64,000 nucleotides of DNA from Atherix ibis (Eukaryota; Arthropoda; Insecta; Diptera; Athericidae). A model generated the notes under the pieces. The model was not told where the DNA came from, made no database searches, and saw only the letters and a program-made list of their open reading frames with translations. Made by a program: the position numbers and the translations under genes. Shown one piece after another: positions 10,870 to 22,859 of the stretch; position 1 is the stretch's first letter, and each line of letters begins with the position of its first letter. Location: contig OY282607.1 in NCBI GenBank assembly GCA_958298945.1, forward strand, positions 75,756,868 to 75,820,867, read 5' to 3'.

Positions 10870-13800
10870 TACATTTGTCCTGGACACAAACCAACTGATG
10901 ACGAATTTATTATTGCACATACATGCATAAATATATTTCTAAGAAATTCTAAAGAACTTTTTTTTTCTTCATTCGAATAAAATATATTCTTTTCTGTAAA
11001 CTTTGATCCCCACAGCTCATACCATCATATTTTTATGCCATTTTATCATATTTTTTTTGTTATTATAAGATAAAGATGGATGTTCTGTATCTTATATACT
11101 TACACATATGCATGTATGCATAGATGTGTAGTTTTGGTCTAGATAGATATATTCGTATTAATATTTTTCAATATAAATGTTATAACAAAGTTTTTCCTTT
11201 TATTTTTGTTCTTATCACAGTCACAACAAAAGTTTAATTCCTCGAGGGCCTTTCATGATGTTGAAGCATTTACGCACATGCACAACCAACTGTAATTATA
11301 GTCTTGTCCTTCTTGTGCTTTTCTTTTTCTTTTCACTTTTCATCTAAACGTATAATATTATATTTCTGTTCATATAATCATTCAACTCTGTACAATATGT
11401 GTACATGCATAGATAGAGCTCAAGGGATAATGTTTAAAAAGATAACATATCATTTAAATATGCACATACAGATATCACCAAGGATCTATGTGCATTTGGA
11501 TTTGTACACTTGTGTAGCATTAGTGAAAGTCTGCACATACATATGTTAATTGCAGATTTAGATAGATTTAAATAGATATTTCTGACTACTGTTTTAGACT
11601 AAATCCTAAAATGCAAGCGGTAAATGAATAAGTTCTTATAACGACGTATTTTTGATGATACATAAAATTGTCTATCTATGAAGAGAAAATATTGCGCATA
11701 AAAATTTTAACATGTGATGCCATTTTTGTTATTATTACTATTTGTTACTGCAGTGTTATTTCAGCTATAATTCATATGACAGTTTTTTATTTAATTTTTT
11801 CACTTTCAATCTTATAAACAAAAAATGAAAAAATAGATAAAAAAAGTCAAAAAAATTATACTTAATACTTTTATAAGTTTAAAGATATTAAAAACAAAAA
11901 AAATATCAAAAAACTGTCTAAAAAACTGTCTACTATGACAATATACTATCAACTCTCAAGAGTATCTTTAAAAATAAAATGCCTTCTTCATTTTTTATAT
12001 ATTGTAACTTTTACAAAAAAAAAAAATATTCTTTTTTTATGTGTTTTCTAATATTCATTTTTCTTTAGCATAAAATAATATTATTTTCATAATTAACTTA
12101 TATTATCATTTTGTATTTGAAATAATATATTATCTCTGCTAGGTTAACAAAAATGAAACATTATAACAAATAGATGCGAGAGTGTATGTATATTTCTATA
12201 AATATTTATTATATATGATAAAAAAAAGAAACTTTTTTATCATATAAAGAATTTTTTTTAAAAACATTTTCTACATTATATTTATATAATTAAATATTTT
12301 AGGCTTATGAAATAATTAAAGCATTTTTTAAAGAAATATTTTTATTATGAAAACGTGTACGTATTCTTTTCATATTTAAAAAAATCCTTTTTAAAAAATA
12401 GCATGTCGTAATTGAAAGCATACACGTACTTCAAAAACATAAAAATTTTATTATTGTTACATGTAAAAACTCTCAGTTTTTAAAACTACAAAATTGTTAG
12501 AAAAAAAAACAGAAAATTCAACAGAAATACTATAAATATTATATTAAACATATTTATAAAGAGGTAATAGTATTCAAAAATGTAACGAAAACTACTGTAA
12601 AGTATTAAATGCTGATATAAAATGGTATAAAAATGGTATTATATGAATAGTAGTGTTTTTTATATATATTTCAAATAAAACTCTAGATATTTAGTAGTAT
12701 TATTGTATAAAGTAAAGGAAACATACAGAAATATACTATAAAGTTATATCCATATTACAGTAGATTATTATATTAGCATTTCTTTACAACACTAACTAAT
12801 TACCACAAAATATTCAAGTTGAAAAAATGGTTTTTCCATAAACTTTTCAAAATACTTGTACTCTAATAATTTTTTTTAGCGTAATATTTTAGAAAATACT
12901 TAGTATTGAAGTTTAGTATAGCTTTTTCATAAATTATGAAATGGAATTTTTTTTTGTAGTAAATTAGACTTTTTTTAAAATTTTACCTAAATTATTTTTC
13001 TAAATATAAATTTTGTTTAGATTTTACAGAACAAAATATTATAAGAAACATAAATTGAACAAAATAGAATATAATGTAAGTCCATTTTTTTGTGAAAAAA
13101 GAATGTATGTGTATACTCGTATACATATATAAGTATATAAAATGATGAAAAATACTATACACATATATCATTATATGTAAGTTAGATAAAATAAGAAAAA
13201 TTTTACCATAAAGAGTACTGAATTATATTTTTAATAATATTATAAAATATACCATAGAAATATTTAAATTTTTTCCAATATAATTGATATTTATAGTACA
13301 CAAAATTTTAGTTCTACAATATCAGTAATACCTTCTACTGCATTATGTTGATAAAAAAAAACTTTGACAATTCATTTATAATCAGGCCGGGGAGTAATGA
13401 TAGCTCAAAACTATATTGCTAGTAGCAAAACTTCTGTTCTAATTATTTTGTAATTGAATTTGTTGGTTTTATGCAATTGTCAGTTAGACTATACTAAAAT
13501 ATGGAAAATATTTATTATTAAAACTTTTCAAATCTGTATTGAATGCAATATACACGTATAATTGTCACGTTTAACATGTCCGCATTATCATTGTTAGATT
13601 TTATAATTGTTAAAAAAAAATTTCATGATACCACTTTTATATAAATATTTATATGGTAATATTTTTTTTTGCGAATTTACAGATATCTACAGCATAAACT
13701 AGTAACAATTAATTTTTTCTAACGCTATAAGATTAGCGCAGTTAATCATACAAATCGGCTTAAATAAGTATATTGGAAAAGTCAGAGTGAAACTTTTTAT

Positions 13801-14010
13801 TAGGAGACATACCAACATTACCAACATATGGAAGGAATTTAAAAAATAAAAAATAAAAAACAAGCAGATTTTATGACAAAAGTAATACAATAACAGAAGA
13901 GGAACATGTGACAGTCTTAACGAGATATTTAAATATTTATTTTTCCAGACCGGCAAGTGTTAATAAGGAAGGTAACAGAGAAAAGAGTTTTAAAAAAGTG
14001 GTAGGATAAT
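10870..14010. other. AT-rich non-coding DNA
   Basis: The longest bland stretch in the left half. It has poly-A/T runs and a small imperfect hairpin near 12210-12246 (tgataaaaaa pairing with ttttttatca), but no gene. A TACTCGTA octamer lies at 13114-13121. Confidence 0.6.
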
Positions 14011-14054
14011 TGAGAATAGAAGTTTCTATAATGGAAGAGGCACACATCTTGAAC

Positions 14055-14137
14055 AAACGGAACTTTTGGCTGACGATGAATAACTCGAAAAAAAGATGAG
14101 AACTTTTGACTGACGATGAGTTATAAAAAAAGAATGG
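14055..14137. repeat. Imperfect tandem duplication, about 40 bp
   Basis: Two head-to-tail copies share the core acttttg(g/a)ctgacgatga and then a tail of A residues. They sit just left of the mariner at 14144, outside its inverted repeat, so they are not part of that element. Confidence 0.5.
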
Positions 14138-14143
14138 TTGATA

Positions 14144-15423
14144 CGAGGGTCGTTCAATAAGTCCTTGGAAAATCCAAGAAATTGCGCTCGTAGTGTCGGT
14201 AAAGATTTTTTTTTAAGTAACATTATCGACAGGAAAGCTGTCAAAATTTCAGCTCGATCCATAGCGTAGGTCAATTTCTATCGTCGATTAAAGTTAATGA
14301 CATTTATTTGTGCATAACAATGGAAAAAAGCGAGTTAAGGGCTGTCATCAAACATGTCCATTTGAAAGGCTTAAGCCCGAAAGAAATCAAAGCCGAGTTG
14401 GATGCAGTTCATGGCACATCTGCACCTGTGTTTGCTATGGTTTAAAATTGGGTGAATGAATTTAAATGTGGCCGTTCATCCGCAAAAGATGAACATCGTT
14501 CAGGACGCCCTGTTGAGGTGTCTACTCCTGAAATCATCGACAAAATCCACGATCTGATTTTGAACGATCGGTGAATTAAAGTGGGCGAATTAGTTGAGAC
14601 CACGGGCATATCACAAGGTACAGTCGCTTCAATTTTGCATGAAAAATTGTCTGTGAAAAAAATTTCGGCAAGATGGCGGCACCCAGATGAGAATAAGCGC
14701 AATCGTGTAGTGGACTCTGAGGCTATGTTGGCACTCTTTCATCGCAATCCTGCCGAATTCCTTCGTCGATATGTCACTGTGGACGAAACCTGGATACACT
14801 CCTAGCCTCCAGAAACGAAGAGACAGTCATCACAGTGGATTTTCAAGGGTGAACGGGCTCCGAAGAAGGCAAAAACTGTGCCATCGGCCGGCAAGGTGAT
14901 GGCCACGGTCTTTTGGAATTCGCAGGGCATAATTTTTATCGACTACTTGGAAAAAGGAAAAACAATAACAGGAGCGTATTACGCGTCGTTATTGCAACGG
15001 TTGAGCGAGGAAATCAAAGAGAAACGCCCCCATCTGAAGAAGAAAAAAATCCTCTTGCATCAGGACAATGCGCGTGTGCACACCTGCGCTGTTTCCATGG
15101 CCAAAATTGTGGAATTGAGAATGGAATTGTTTCAGCATCCCGCTTATTCACCAGATTTGGCCCCGAGTGACTATTTTCTTTTCCCCAATCTGAAGAAATG
15201 GCTTGGCGGACGACGGTTCACTGCCAACGAGGACGTCATTGCTCAAACGGATGAGTATTTTGCAGAACTTCCGAAATCCTATTTTTTGGACGGGATAAAA
15301 ATTTTGGAAAAACGGTTGGAAAAATGTATAGAACTAAAAGGAGATTATATTGAAAAATTAAAATTTTTTTTTTTAAAAACAGTTTTTTCCATCTTTTTCT
15401 AAGGACTTATTGAACGACCCTCG
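14144..15423 (+). mobile_element. Nearly intact mariner, irritans-like
   Basis: The ends carry a perfect 23-bp inverted repeat, beginning cgagggtcgttcaataag at 14144 with its complement ending at 15423, and both flanks are TA (14142-14143 and 15424-15425). The length is 1280 bp. Perfect ends and an unshifted reading frame indicate recent insertion. The repeats start like those of the element at 36117-37378, so the two belong to related lineages. Confidence 0.92.
14320..15402 (+). pseudogene. Mariner transposase with three nonsense codons
   Basis: A single reading frame runs from ATG 14320 (M-E-K-S-E-L-R) to TAA 15400-15402 with no frameshift, 360 codons. It is interrupted only by TAA at 14443-14445 (codon 42, where relatives have Lys before N-W), TGA at 14572-14574 (codon 85, Arg in relatives) and TAG at 14803-14805 (codon 162, Tyr in relatives). 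The rest is well preserved: V-D-E-T-W-I-H at the first catalytic Asp, H-Q-D-N-A at the second, and A-P-S-D-Y-F-L-F at the third with 34 residues between the last two. The normal C-terminal E-K is followed by 14 extra codons that run into the terminal repeat, so the ordinary stop has probably been lost. The protein cannot be made without readthrough. Confidence 0.9.
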
Positions 15424-15425
15424 TA

Positions 15426-17078
15426 GCTTTGTTGCGAACATAGTAACGCCGCCAATTTTATGAAGTATTTTTGACTGAAGGAATTGGAATCAACAGGAAT
15501 TCCAAGGCTTATTAGAGCCTTAAAGTTCTTGTCTATAGGTCCATAAAGTTCTTATATTTCAATAAGATACCCTGTCTCACAGGCAATGAGATCTTCTTAT
15601 CTGTGTCTGTGCTTTTAATTTCTTTTATGCTCAGAAATTTTTGGTACAAAGGATTCCTAATGCATCAAATGGATTTAAAATCTGTCAAGAAAGCATTCAT
15701 TCCCTATAGATTTTTAAAAGAAATTCGCTTACTACGGCCCACTTTATACGCGTTCTTATATTGTTCAATTTATGTGAAGAAAGCCTTGAAAAACACACGA
15801 GAGGTTATGTCAATCAAAGACATTTATAGAAAAATTGATATTTTTAAATATTTTGACTTTCAGATATCTACCAACACAGTTTATTTAAGAAATAAAAAAT
15901 AATGGATATTGAGCAATACCAGTTAAACGGAGATCATTTGAGAAATGAAAAATTCAAAAGCATCGATTCCATTCGATTCACATAAGTCACGCCCTGACAG
16001 GATATATTTGAATAAAATATTCACATATTGGAAAGAAGAAATCCACTATAAGGATTATTACATGAATGTATCTTCATTTAAATTGTAAATTCTTATGGAC
16101 TATTTTCAGAGATTTATCTTTCTATCTTTCTTTTCTGTAATATACACATATGCATATAGAGAATAGTTTGTCTATCAGCATTATTGCTATTATTAAATTT
16201 ATTAGTTTGAAATAAACTACAAATATTTTACGAATAATTTGAATATAATTTTTAATTTAATTTTATCTAATCTAATTGGAAATATTCAAAATTATTGGAA
16301 TGAATAAATTTTGTACTATTCAAATTTTAAATGAAATAATTCAATAAAATTGTCAAAATCTTTATTAAAATTTATGTAATTATTGAAGAAAAAAGTCCTC
16401 AATATTAGTAAATTTGAATTTTTTCCATATCAATTATTGATTAAATGACAAAAATTAATAAATGGAAATATATTATGCAAATTATTAATAAGAAATTTAT
16501 ATCGAGAAATATTGTCTATTCTTTTAGATGTATTTTATTAGTAACAATTGTCAATATATTTTATTGAAATATTTTAGATAAAAGATAAAATTTCATTTTT
16601 AAAAAGGAAATTAGGTTTAAAGTTTTTTCAAATTGAAAATATTATTTTTTTGCGAAAAATGAAAATGAGAGAATATTTTTATTTGCTTCAGCAAAATTTT
16701 TTTATAATGAAGTTTAGTATTACCTCCAATTGAATTATTTTTCTTATAATAAATTCCATAAAATATTCTTTTTATTTGGTAGAGAATTGATTATTGTCTT
16801 TTTTAATAAAAAAAATGTTTACTTATTTTTATTATATGCCATATCATAAACAAGAATGTACTTGCCTATGGCCATATATAAAATTTAGAATTTAGTTTAA
16901 AGAAAATTTGATTATGAATAAACTTCCTTTTTCATGATATTTGATTGATAATACTTATATATAATTAAAATTAACAACATTGTTTATAATTAGTGTTCGG
17001 ATTTGTTATGGAATATTTTAACCATATTAAATTTATTTTAAAATTTTCTTTTAGTAATTGTTTGACAGGTTTTAAAGT
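15426..17078. other. AT-rich non-coding DNA
   Basis: The 100-codon frame at 15603-15902 has no recognisable domain and no splice context. The part up to about 16060 is somewhat richer in GC, and the rest is A/T runs. Confidence 0.45.
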
Positions 17079-17421
17079 ACAGTACAACTTCGCTAGTCCG
17101 GACATGCGCCACTCCGGACACTCCAGTAATCCGGACACATTCCATGATTCGGACAATTTCAAATTTTAACCTCTATAGTCCGGACAAATTTTTTCGTGCG
17201 TATTGAAAGAGTACAAAATCGTTATTGTACCGTTTTTACTTTTTTTCTGTGTTGAATTCTGTGAATTTTTTTTTACGTTATAAGTAAGTATACATATATG
17301 TGTACGTGTAAGTATTGTATTAAAGTCATAGCAGTTGAATTTTTGTTCTCTTGTAAGAGCATGTTCGGAAAGGTTTACATAATTTTAAAATTTTTAAATT
17401 TGAAGTGGGTTCCTTAAAGTC

Positions 17422-19108
17422 ATGGCTTCAAATAGTAAACGCAAGCATAAAACGTTATTGTTAAAAGAAAAGTGTCAAATATTACAAAGCCTTGATTCAG
17501 GCAAAACTATTAGGCAGGTGGCGGACATATTTAAAATACCTAAGTCAACTGTTTCAGACATTAAAAAAAATAAAGAAAAAATTAATCGATTTGTTTCGAA
17601 TACTTATCATGGAGCAGGTAAATTTGAATCTAAATATGTTAAACCATTTTTTTAATTAATAAGTTATTTTAGGCAAGAAAAAAGTTATTAAAAAAGCAGA
17701 ACATCCGGAAGTTGAGGAAGCAGTGTATACATGGTTTATACAACAAAGAAATCACCATATCCCAATTTCATCTGAAATTTTAAGAGCCAAGGCAAAATTT
17801 TTTTACTTCAAAATGACTGGGAAGGACGATTTTTTAGCCAGTGCAGGCTGGCTAGATAAATTTAAAAAACGACATGGAATTCGATTTCTAAAAATATGTG
17901 GTGAAAAAATTTCGAGCGATATCAACGCCGTTGAGCCGTTTCAAAAAAAGTTTACCGACATCATTGCTGCAATGAACTTGACTGAAGAGCAAGTCTACAA
18001 TGCAGATGAATCCGCTGCTTTTTGGAGAGTTTTGCCTGGTACCACATGGGTGCATGCAAATGAAAAAGCAGCCCCTGGTAGAAAAATTTCCAAGGATCGG
18101 GTCACATTTATGCCCTGCGCAAATGCTGCAGGAACGCACAAACTGCCTCTTTTGGTTATTGGAAAATCTGTTAAGCCAAGAGCTTTTCAAAATGCCAAAC
18201 TTCCAGTTGTATATAAAGCAACTAAAAAGGGATGGATGTCAACGTCACTTTTCTTGGACTGGTTCAAAAATTATTTTATACTAGATGTAAAAAAATATTT
18301 AGCTGAGGTGAATAGACCACTGAAAGCACTATTAATATTGGATAATGCACCTTCACATCCCAAAGAGGAAGATATTAATTTTGACCCGAACTTCAGGGTG
18401 CTATTTTTACCACCAAATTGTACGGCAATCTTACAGCCTATGGACCAAAATCTTATACAAAATATTAAGGCTTCTTACAGAAAGCAGTTACTGGAATATA
18501 TTTTAAAAGAAAACGATGGGAACATAGCGCTAGTTCTTAAAAAGTTTAACTTGAAGATTGCTGTTACTTTCTTGGACCTAGCTTGGCAAAACATTAGCGG
18601 AAAAAACATACAGAAAAGCTGGTCTACATTGTGGACACAGCTTGCATCGCAGTGGGAAGATGAAGATTTGATTCCGCTTAAAGATTTACGCCATGAAATA
18701 CTGTCCGGTTCCGTATTTGCCGACTTGAGATCAATACAACATATAATCACTACTTTAAATCCAAAAGATGACATTCCTGAAAAAGAAATACATGATTGGG
18801 CAACGGGTGTGAATGAGTTTTTAATGGACTTAACCGATGAAGAGATAATAGAGCACGCTACTCCAAAAGAAATTTCAGCATCCCTTGTAGACTCTGAAGA
18901 AGATGAAGATATTGCAATGGGTGTTAAAGTTAAGATAGCTCATAATGATGCTATGAAATCATTTGCAATTTGCGCTCAGTGGGCTGAGGAAAATGATGTT
19001 TCCATGCAGGACATTGTCTTATTAAAGAGGCTAGAGGAGAAAGCACGTAAAAGTTACAATAATAAAATTATTCAACCCAAAATTAGTTCTTTTTTTTCTA
19101 TTGCATAA
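17422..19108 (+). CDS. Tigger/pogo transposase, 543 aa, one intron
   Basis: A DDE transposase of the pogo/Tigger branch, which moves the element by cutting at TA. Exon 1 is 17422-17617 and exon 2 is 17673-19108. The 55-bp intron (17618-17672) has donor cag|gtaaat and acceptor ttttag, and splicing keeps the frame (codon 66 spans the junction). Residues 5-60 are a CENP-B-type helix-turn-helix (K-R-K-H-K-T-L then T-I-R-Q-V-A-D-I-F-K-I-P). Residues 75-140 are the second DNA-binding domain, with the typical G-W-L-D-K-F-K-K-R-H-G-I. The catalytic Asp residues are D177 (Y-N-A-D-E-S), D289 (L-I-L-D-N-A-P-S-H) and D323 (Q-P-M-D-Q), with 33 residues between the last two. The C-terminus is acidic. No stop or frameshift is seen, so the protein may be functional. 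Without splicing, exon 1 ends at a stop after 77 codons. Confidence 0.92.
17618..17672 (+). other. 55-bp intron in Tigger transposase
   Basis: The intron begins gtaaatttga and ends gttattttag. It contains an in-frame stop and its removal joins the two halves of a known protein architecture (first and second helix-turn-helix domains). The length is typical of short fly introns. Confidence 0.85.
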
Positions 19109-19401
19109 TAATACCATCCCTACATGTAATTTTTTAAAGGAAACTTTAATAAAAAAATTCATATAATGCAAGTCTTTTGTTTTAATAATGTTTTGTTCGA
19201 AACTGCTAATTTTTTTTTAGAGCAAATTTTTTTAAGTATATAGTCCGGACAACTCGGTAATCCGACCGAAGCCAAAACTATATGTGTCCGGATTAGCGAA
19301 GTTGTACTGTATTAAGTATCATATTTTTTATATACATAAATTTCAAATATTCTTAGCAATCAAATTAGAGAAAATGTTATATAAAATAGGAGATAATATT
19401 T

Positions 19402-19486
19402 AAAATAAATTATAGATGGCCGGATTAAATATATGAAAAAGATATTAATAATTAAGGAAAATATCTAAAATAAATTATAGATGGCC
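19402..19486. repeat. Direct repeat of aaaataaattatagatggcc
   Basis: A 20-base unit occurs at about 19402-19421 and again at 19467-19486, each preceded by similar AT-rich sequence (gataatattt and gaaaatatct). This looks like a local duplication just right of the Tigger element. No function is inferred. Confidence 0.6.
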
Positions 19487-19603
19487 AAAAAAAATGCTAT
19501 GCTTTTTATAACATCATATTGCACTATTTGTAAGCATAAGTATGTATTTATACACATAAATTTTTAATATTTATAATATTTATATTTAACGCGGTCTACT
19601 TAC

Positions 19604-19724
19604 AAACCATTCCAAAATTCTGAGCCAGGAACTTTGAATCGCGATTGGTCTTACCGATTTTCTCTTCGGTAACCAATCTCTTCCTGGATTCCATTCCTAA
19701 GCCGTCCAACTGACTATTACCCAT
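19604..19724 (-). CDS. Possible first coding exon of a host gene
   Basis: On the minus strand an ATG (19724-19722) starts 40 codons that end at a consensus splice donor (ttt|gtaagt, intron from 19603). The translation starts M-G-N-S-Q-L-D-G-L-G and ends N-F-G-M-V. The composition is balanced and much richer in GC than the flanks, as in real exons. An in-frame TAA lies two codons upstream, fixing the start. M-G-N at the start could allow N-myristoylation, which is speculative. The product is not recognised and no second exon was found. The Tigger element at 17080-19309 would lie in its first intron. Chance is possible but the combined signals are better than for other short frames here. Confidence 0.45.
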
Positions 19725-19903
19725 ATTTTAAATGAATATTACTTAATCCAAAATTTATCTATGAGTAGGACTCCTTAAATTTTGGCGTTCTTTTACATAA
19801 CTGTTCCTTTTCAAAACCCGCTTTTTAATTTTCTCAAATAATCAAATATGATTCATAAAATTTAACCACTTCTAATTGCACTCTCTAACGTACGTTCGAC
19901 TGG

Positions 19904-19910
19904 TTTTATA
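19904..19910 (-). promoter_or_regulatory. Candidate TATA box for the minus-strand exon
   Basis: TATAAAA on the minus strand, 180 bp upstream of the ATG at 19724 and within a slightly GC-richer stretch (19725-19910). No clear TCAGT initiator was found 30 bp downstream, so support is partial. Confidence 0.3.
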
Positions 19911-19924
19911 CAAACTAATTTTAT

Positions 19925-22690
19925 ATTGAAATGATATAAAATTAGTATACATGAGAGATATCAAAAGGCCTAATTTATAGCCTGAAGAAATCTTACAAAA
20001 ATGCTAGCTTCAATAATGCGTTTTCTGTAAGAATGATATAGGATATAATTTAGGCCATTTGAAAGTAAATTATACCATATTCCTAGTTTTGAAACTAATG
20101 TTTAAGAAAATTAATTATTCTCTAATAATTTAAGTTTGTTTTTGCATTAATTGAGATGAAAAAGAGGTTTTTAAAAATACAACATATTTGGTGTATATGC
20201 AAGTTTGATTATAAGTTTTTGTCATTCATAAAAGTAATGCAATGAATTGATATACATTACTATTCATACAAATTATGATTTTGTAATAAAATGTAACAAT
20301 TTGCTGTATGTAAAATAAAATATAGCCTTACAAATGATTACTCTTACTCCCAACATTTATACGCTGCTGCAATTCGTATCGTCTGGAATAAGATCCTGCG
20401 CATGCAAAGGCTTTAAAATTATTTAAATAGTTCAAATTTTCATGGAAATCATATCCACATATTTACATTTTATAACTTTCCATTAAAATATAATATTTTC
20501 TGAATCATTTTCAAATAAACTTTTTACTTTTGTAAGCCTTTTTCATCATATCTGCTTTTAACATGTACAAAAAGTCACTAAAGTTAGTCTTCTGTTTTTG
20601 AATTTCACAAAAAATCCCATATAAAACCATGAGTTTTTACTTTATTTTTATATTTTTGTTGTCAGTATTTATACTAATAGGTTGTTATATAGAACAATAA
20701 AAATTCATTTTATTACCATATCAAAATATCTTCCTTATTGCTATTTATTATGCTATGATTAATGCCATTACGATTTTGTCAATAAAAATATTTATGTTGT
20801 TGTATATATGTGTATGAACTAAAAATTTCTATGCTTTTGTATAAAAGTATGAGCAACCCCAATTTGTTTAATATCTTGAAAGATATTTGGAATTTTTTCT
20901 CATATAAGATATTTAATAAAAATTATCCGAATAATACTGTATTAAAAATAAAATATAAATTTATGATTTTTTGTGCACACATTCGAAAATAAATTTTTTA
21001 TTATAAAAAATAAAGGATATAATCAAACAGAAATTCTTTCTATGGAAGTCAAAATATGAGTTTTTATATTAATAGGTAAATGTCTATAGTATAAATAGGA
21101 TATAAACTAAAACAATAGCACCTGATCAAATAAAAGGACTCAATATTTCAAAAACCAGTACAATAGCAGGATAATTGGTGTCATGCAAGTTTTTCGATTT
21201 CAGTTTTCGCATGTGTGGATTAGAGACAATTACAAGAATTTTTTGTGATAATAGTTTTATTTTAATCAAGTTTAAAAATCGATCATTGCTTGGTGTCTGG
21301 TTAACCTTCTTATAATCCACCTACATACTTGCTCCTATATCTACATACATATGAGTTCTTTACAAACAAAGTTTCCAAACGTTTGTATTATAATCCGAGC
21401 ATATTCGTAATATTTAGTCGTACACATTTTAGCCCTATAAATTGTTTAACACAACATAGGCAAAACGGGTTTTTCATTAATTATTCATAATAATGTACGT
21501 TCCTTTCGGCTTAGTTGGTAAAGTTTGCATTCATGTTACTCATACTATTCATGCGACATCAAGTTCCGGTGTATCAAATTAGCAAACTATTATGGAACCT
21601 ACGACTCGGTGTTGGTAAAGTCAATACACAAATAAATTAATACAATCTCCTAGATTTCATAGATCTAAACATACGAGTATTTGCTATATTCTAAAACTGG
21701 TTGGTCACCACAGATTCAAACCGCATTTGATCTATGCAGTATTAGTGAGTGGGTACGAGTAGGTGCACTCTTAATTATATCCAGTATATTCGTATATGAA
21801 GATACTAGCATCAGGGTTAATAAATAGACTTAATGATACGATACATTCGAATATACCATATATAAAAGTAAAAAGCAATGCAGGTGAAGTTTTCGAATGA
21901 GTTTTATTTGTTGAATTCATATGCAAAATAGTTATATCGGATCAAAAATAACCCTGTCAACAGATAAATGCTGAATTTAAAAATAAACTGTATGAATAGA
22001 AAACAGAATCTGTATAAAATTAGAGTATTTACAGATACTAGAGCATCTAAAATATCAGAGTATAGCGGTTTGTATAAAAGATAAAATAAAAATCGAAAAT
22101 AAAAATCAATTTATGTAAAATGCAAATACTTGTCATTATTACATTTTCAATCCTTGAACTAAGCGAATTAAAACGGTTTTTTTCTTTATAAATATCTAGA
22201 ACATGAATACTGATATTTTGTATTTATGTACTCCTACAATACTTGTACTTAATCAGCATTTGAATGTATTCTCATATCAGATTTATTTAAGCTGACTCTA
22301 TGGTATTTGGATACTCGATTGTATAGCAAAAATTTGATTTACTTAATAAAAAAACAATGCAATCTATTTTATCATTTAATAAAAAAAATATAGTAAATTT
22401 AGTCGATTAAATAAACAAATTATGATAAGTGTAAAATTATTTTGCAATATACAATATTTTTGTATTAATAATACAATATTTTTGTGCAAAATAAGCAAAA
22501 TAATCTCCAAGCAAATGAAACTTTATAAAATAAAGTTATACATAAAGAGTGAATTAATGGTAATGCAGATTTTTGAATGGAATTGCTTCTGAGATCTTAC
22601 TGATCTCTAAAAAATATTATTTTTTTTTATGTAACTATTATTTGCAGGTTTTGGAAAATTTACTCATACTACAATACAAAAAAGTGATCG
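19925..22690. other. AT-rich non-coding DNA
   Basis: No gene is supported. It holds TACGAGTA octamers at 21672-21679 and 21754-21761 and a tRNA-like segment at 21500-21585, listed separately. Confidence 0.5.
21500..21585 (+). other. tRNA-like segment, possible SINE head or pseudogene
   Basis: A GGCTTAGTTGG run at 21508-21518 resembles an internal A box. About 50 bases on, AGTTCCGGTG partly resembles a B box. No acceptor stem pairs convincingly and the B box is poor, so a working tRNA is unlikely. It may be a decayed tRNA or the head of a tRNA-derived SINE, or chance. Confidence 0.2.
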
Positions 22691-22859
22691 AAATGTTTTA
22701 AGAATAAGTTCGTTCTGCAAGAACTGCTTTACTTTTACGGTCAAAATAACCGGCCGTCTTAGACATGATAAAGCCGTTTTTTGACGAAATTTAATGCATT
22801 TGAATTGACGCGACACGTGAGAATACTAGTGCGCCTTTTTACAATATAAATCTTTTGGC

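Larger units (their letters stand above)
17080..19309 (+). mobile_element. Intact pogo/Tigger transposon
   Basis: A 2230-bp element is flanked by TA (17078-17079 and 19310-19311). The ends are inverted repeats starting cagtacaacttcgcta, with about one mismatch in 25 bp. Inside each end are extra copies of TCCGGAC: 17097, 17113, 17130 and 17179 on the left, and 19244 plus the complementary 19286 on the right, with degenerate copies at about 17150 and 19261. These may be transposase-binding repeats, an inference. The element encodes a transposase open across one short intron and has an AATAAA at 19148-19153. Intact ends and gene suggest recent arrival. Confidence 0.93.

Noticed and set aside
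13699..13956. 85-codon minus-strand frame, hydrophobic
   Set aside because: AT-driven Phe/Leu/Ile content, no domain, no promoter.
15603..15902. 100-codon plus-strand frame
   Set aside because: No recognisable domain, codon use like the flanking non-coding DNA, no splice context.
21500..21585. Functional tRNA gene
   Set aside because: The B box is poor and no acceptor or anticodon stem could be paired.
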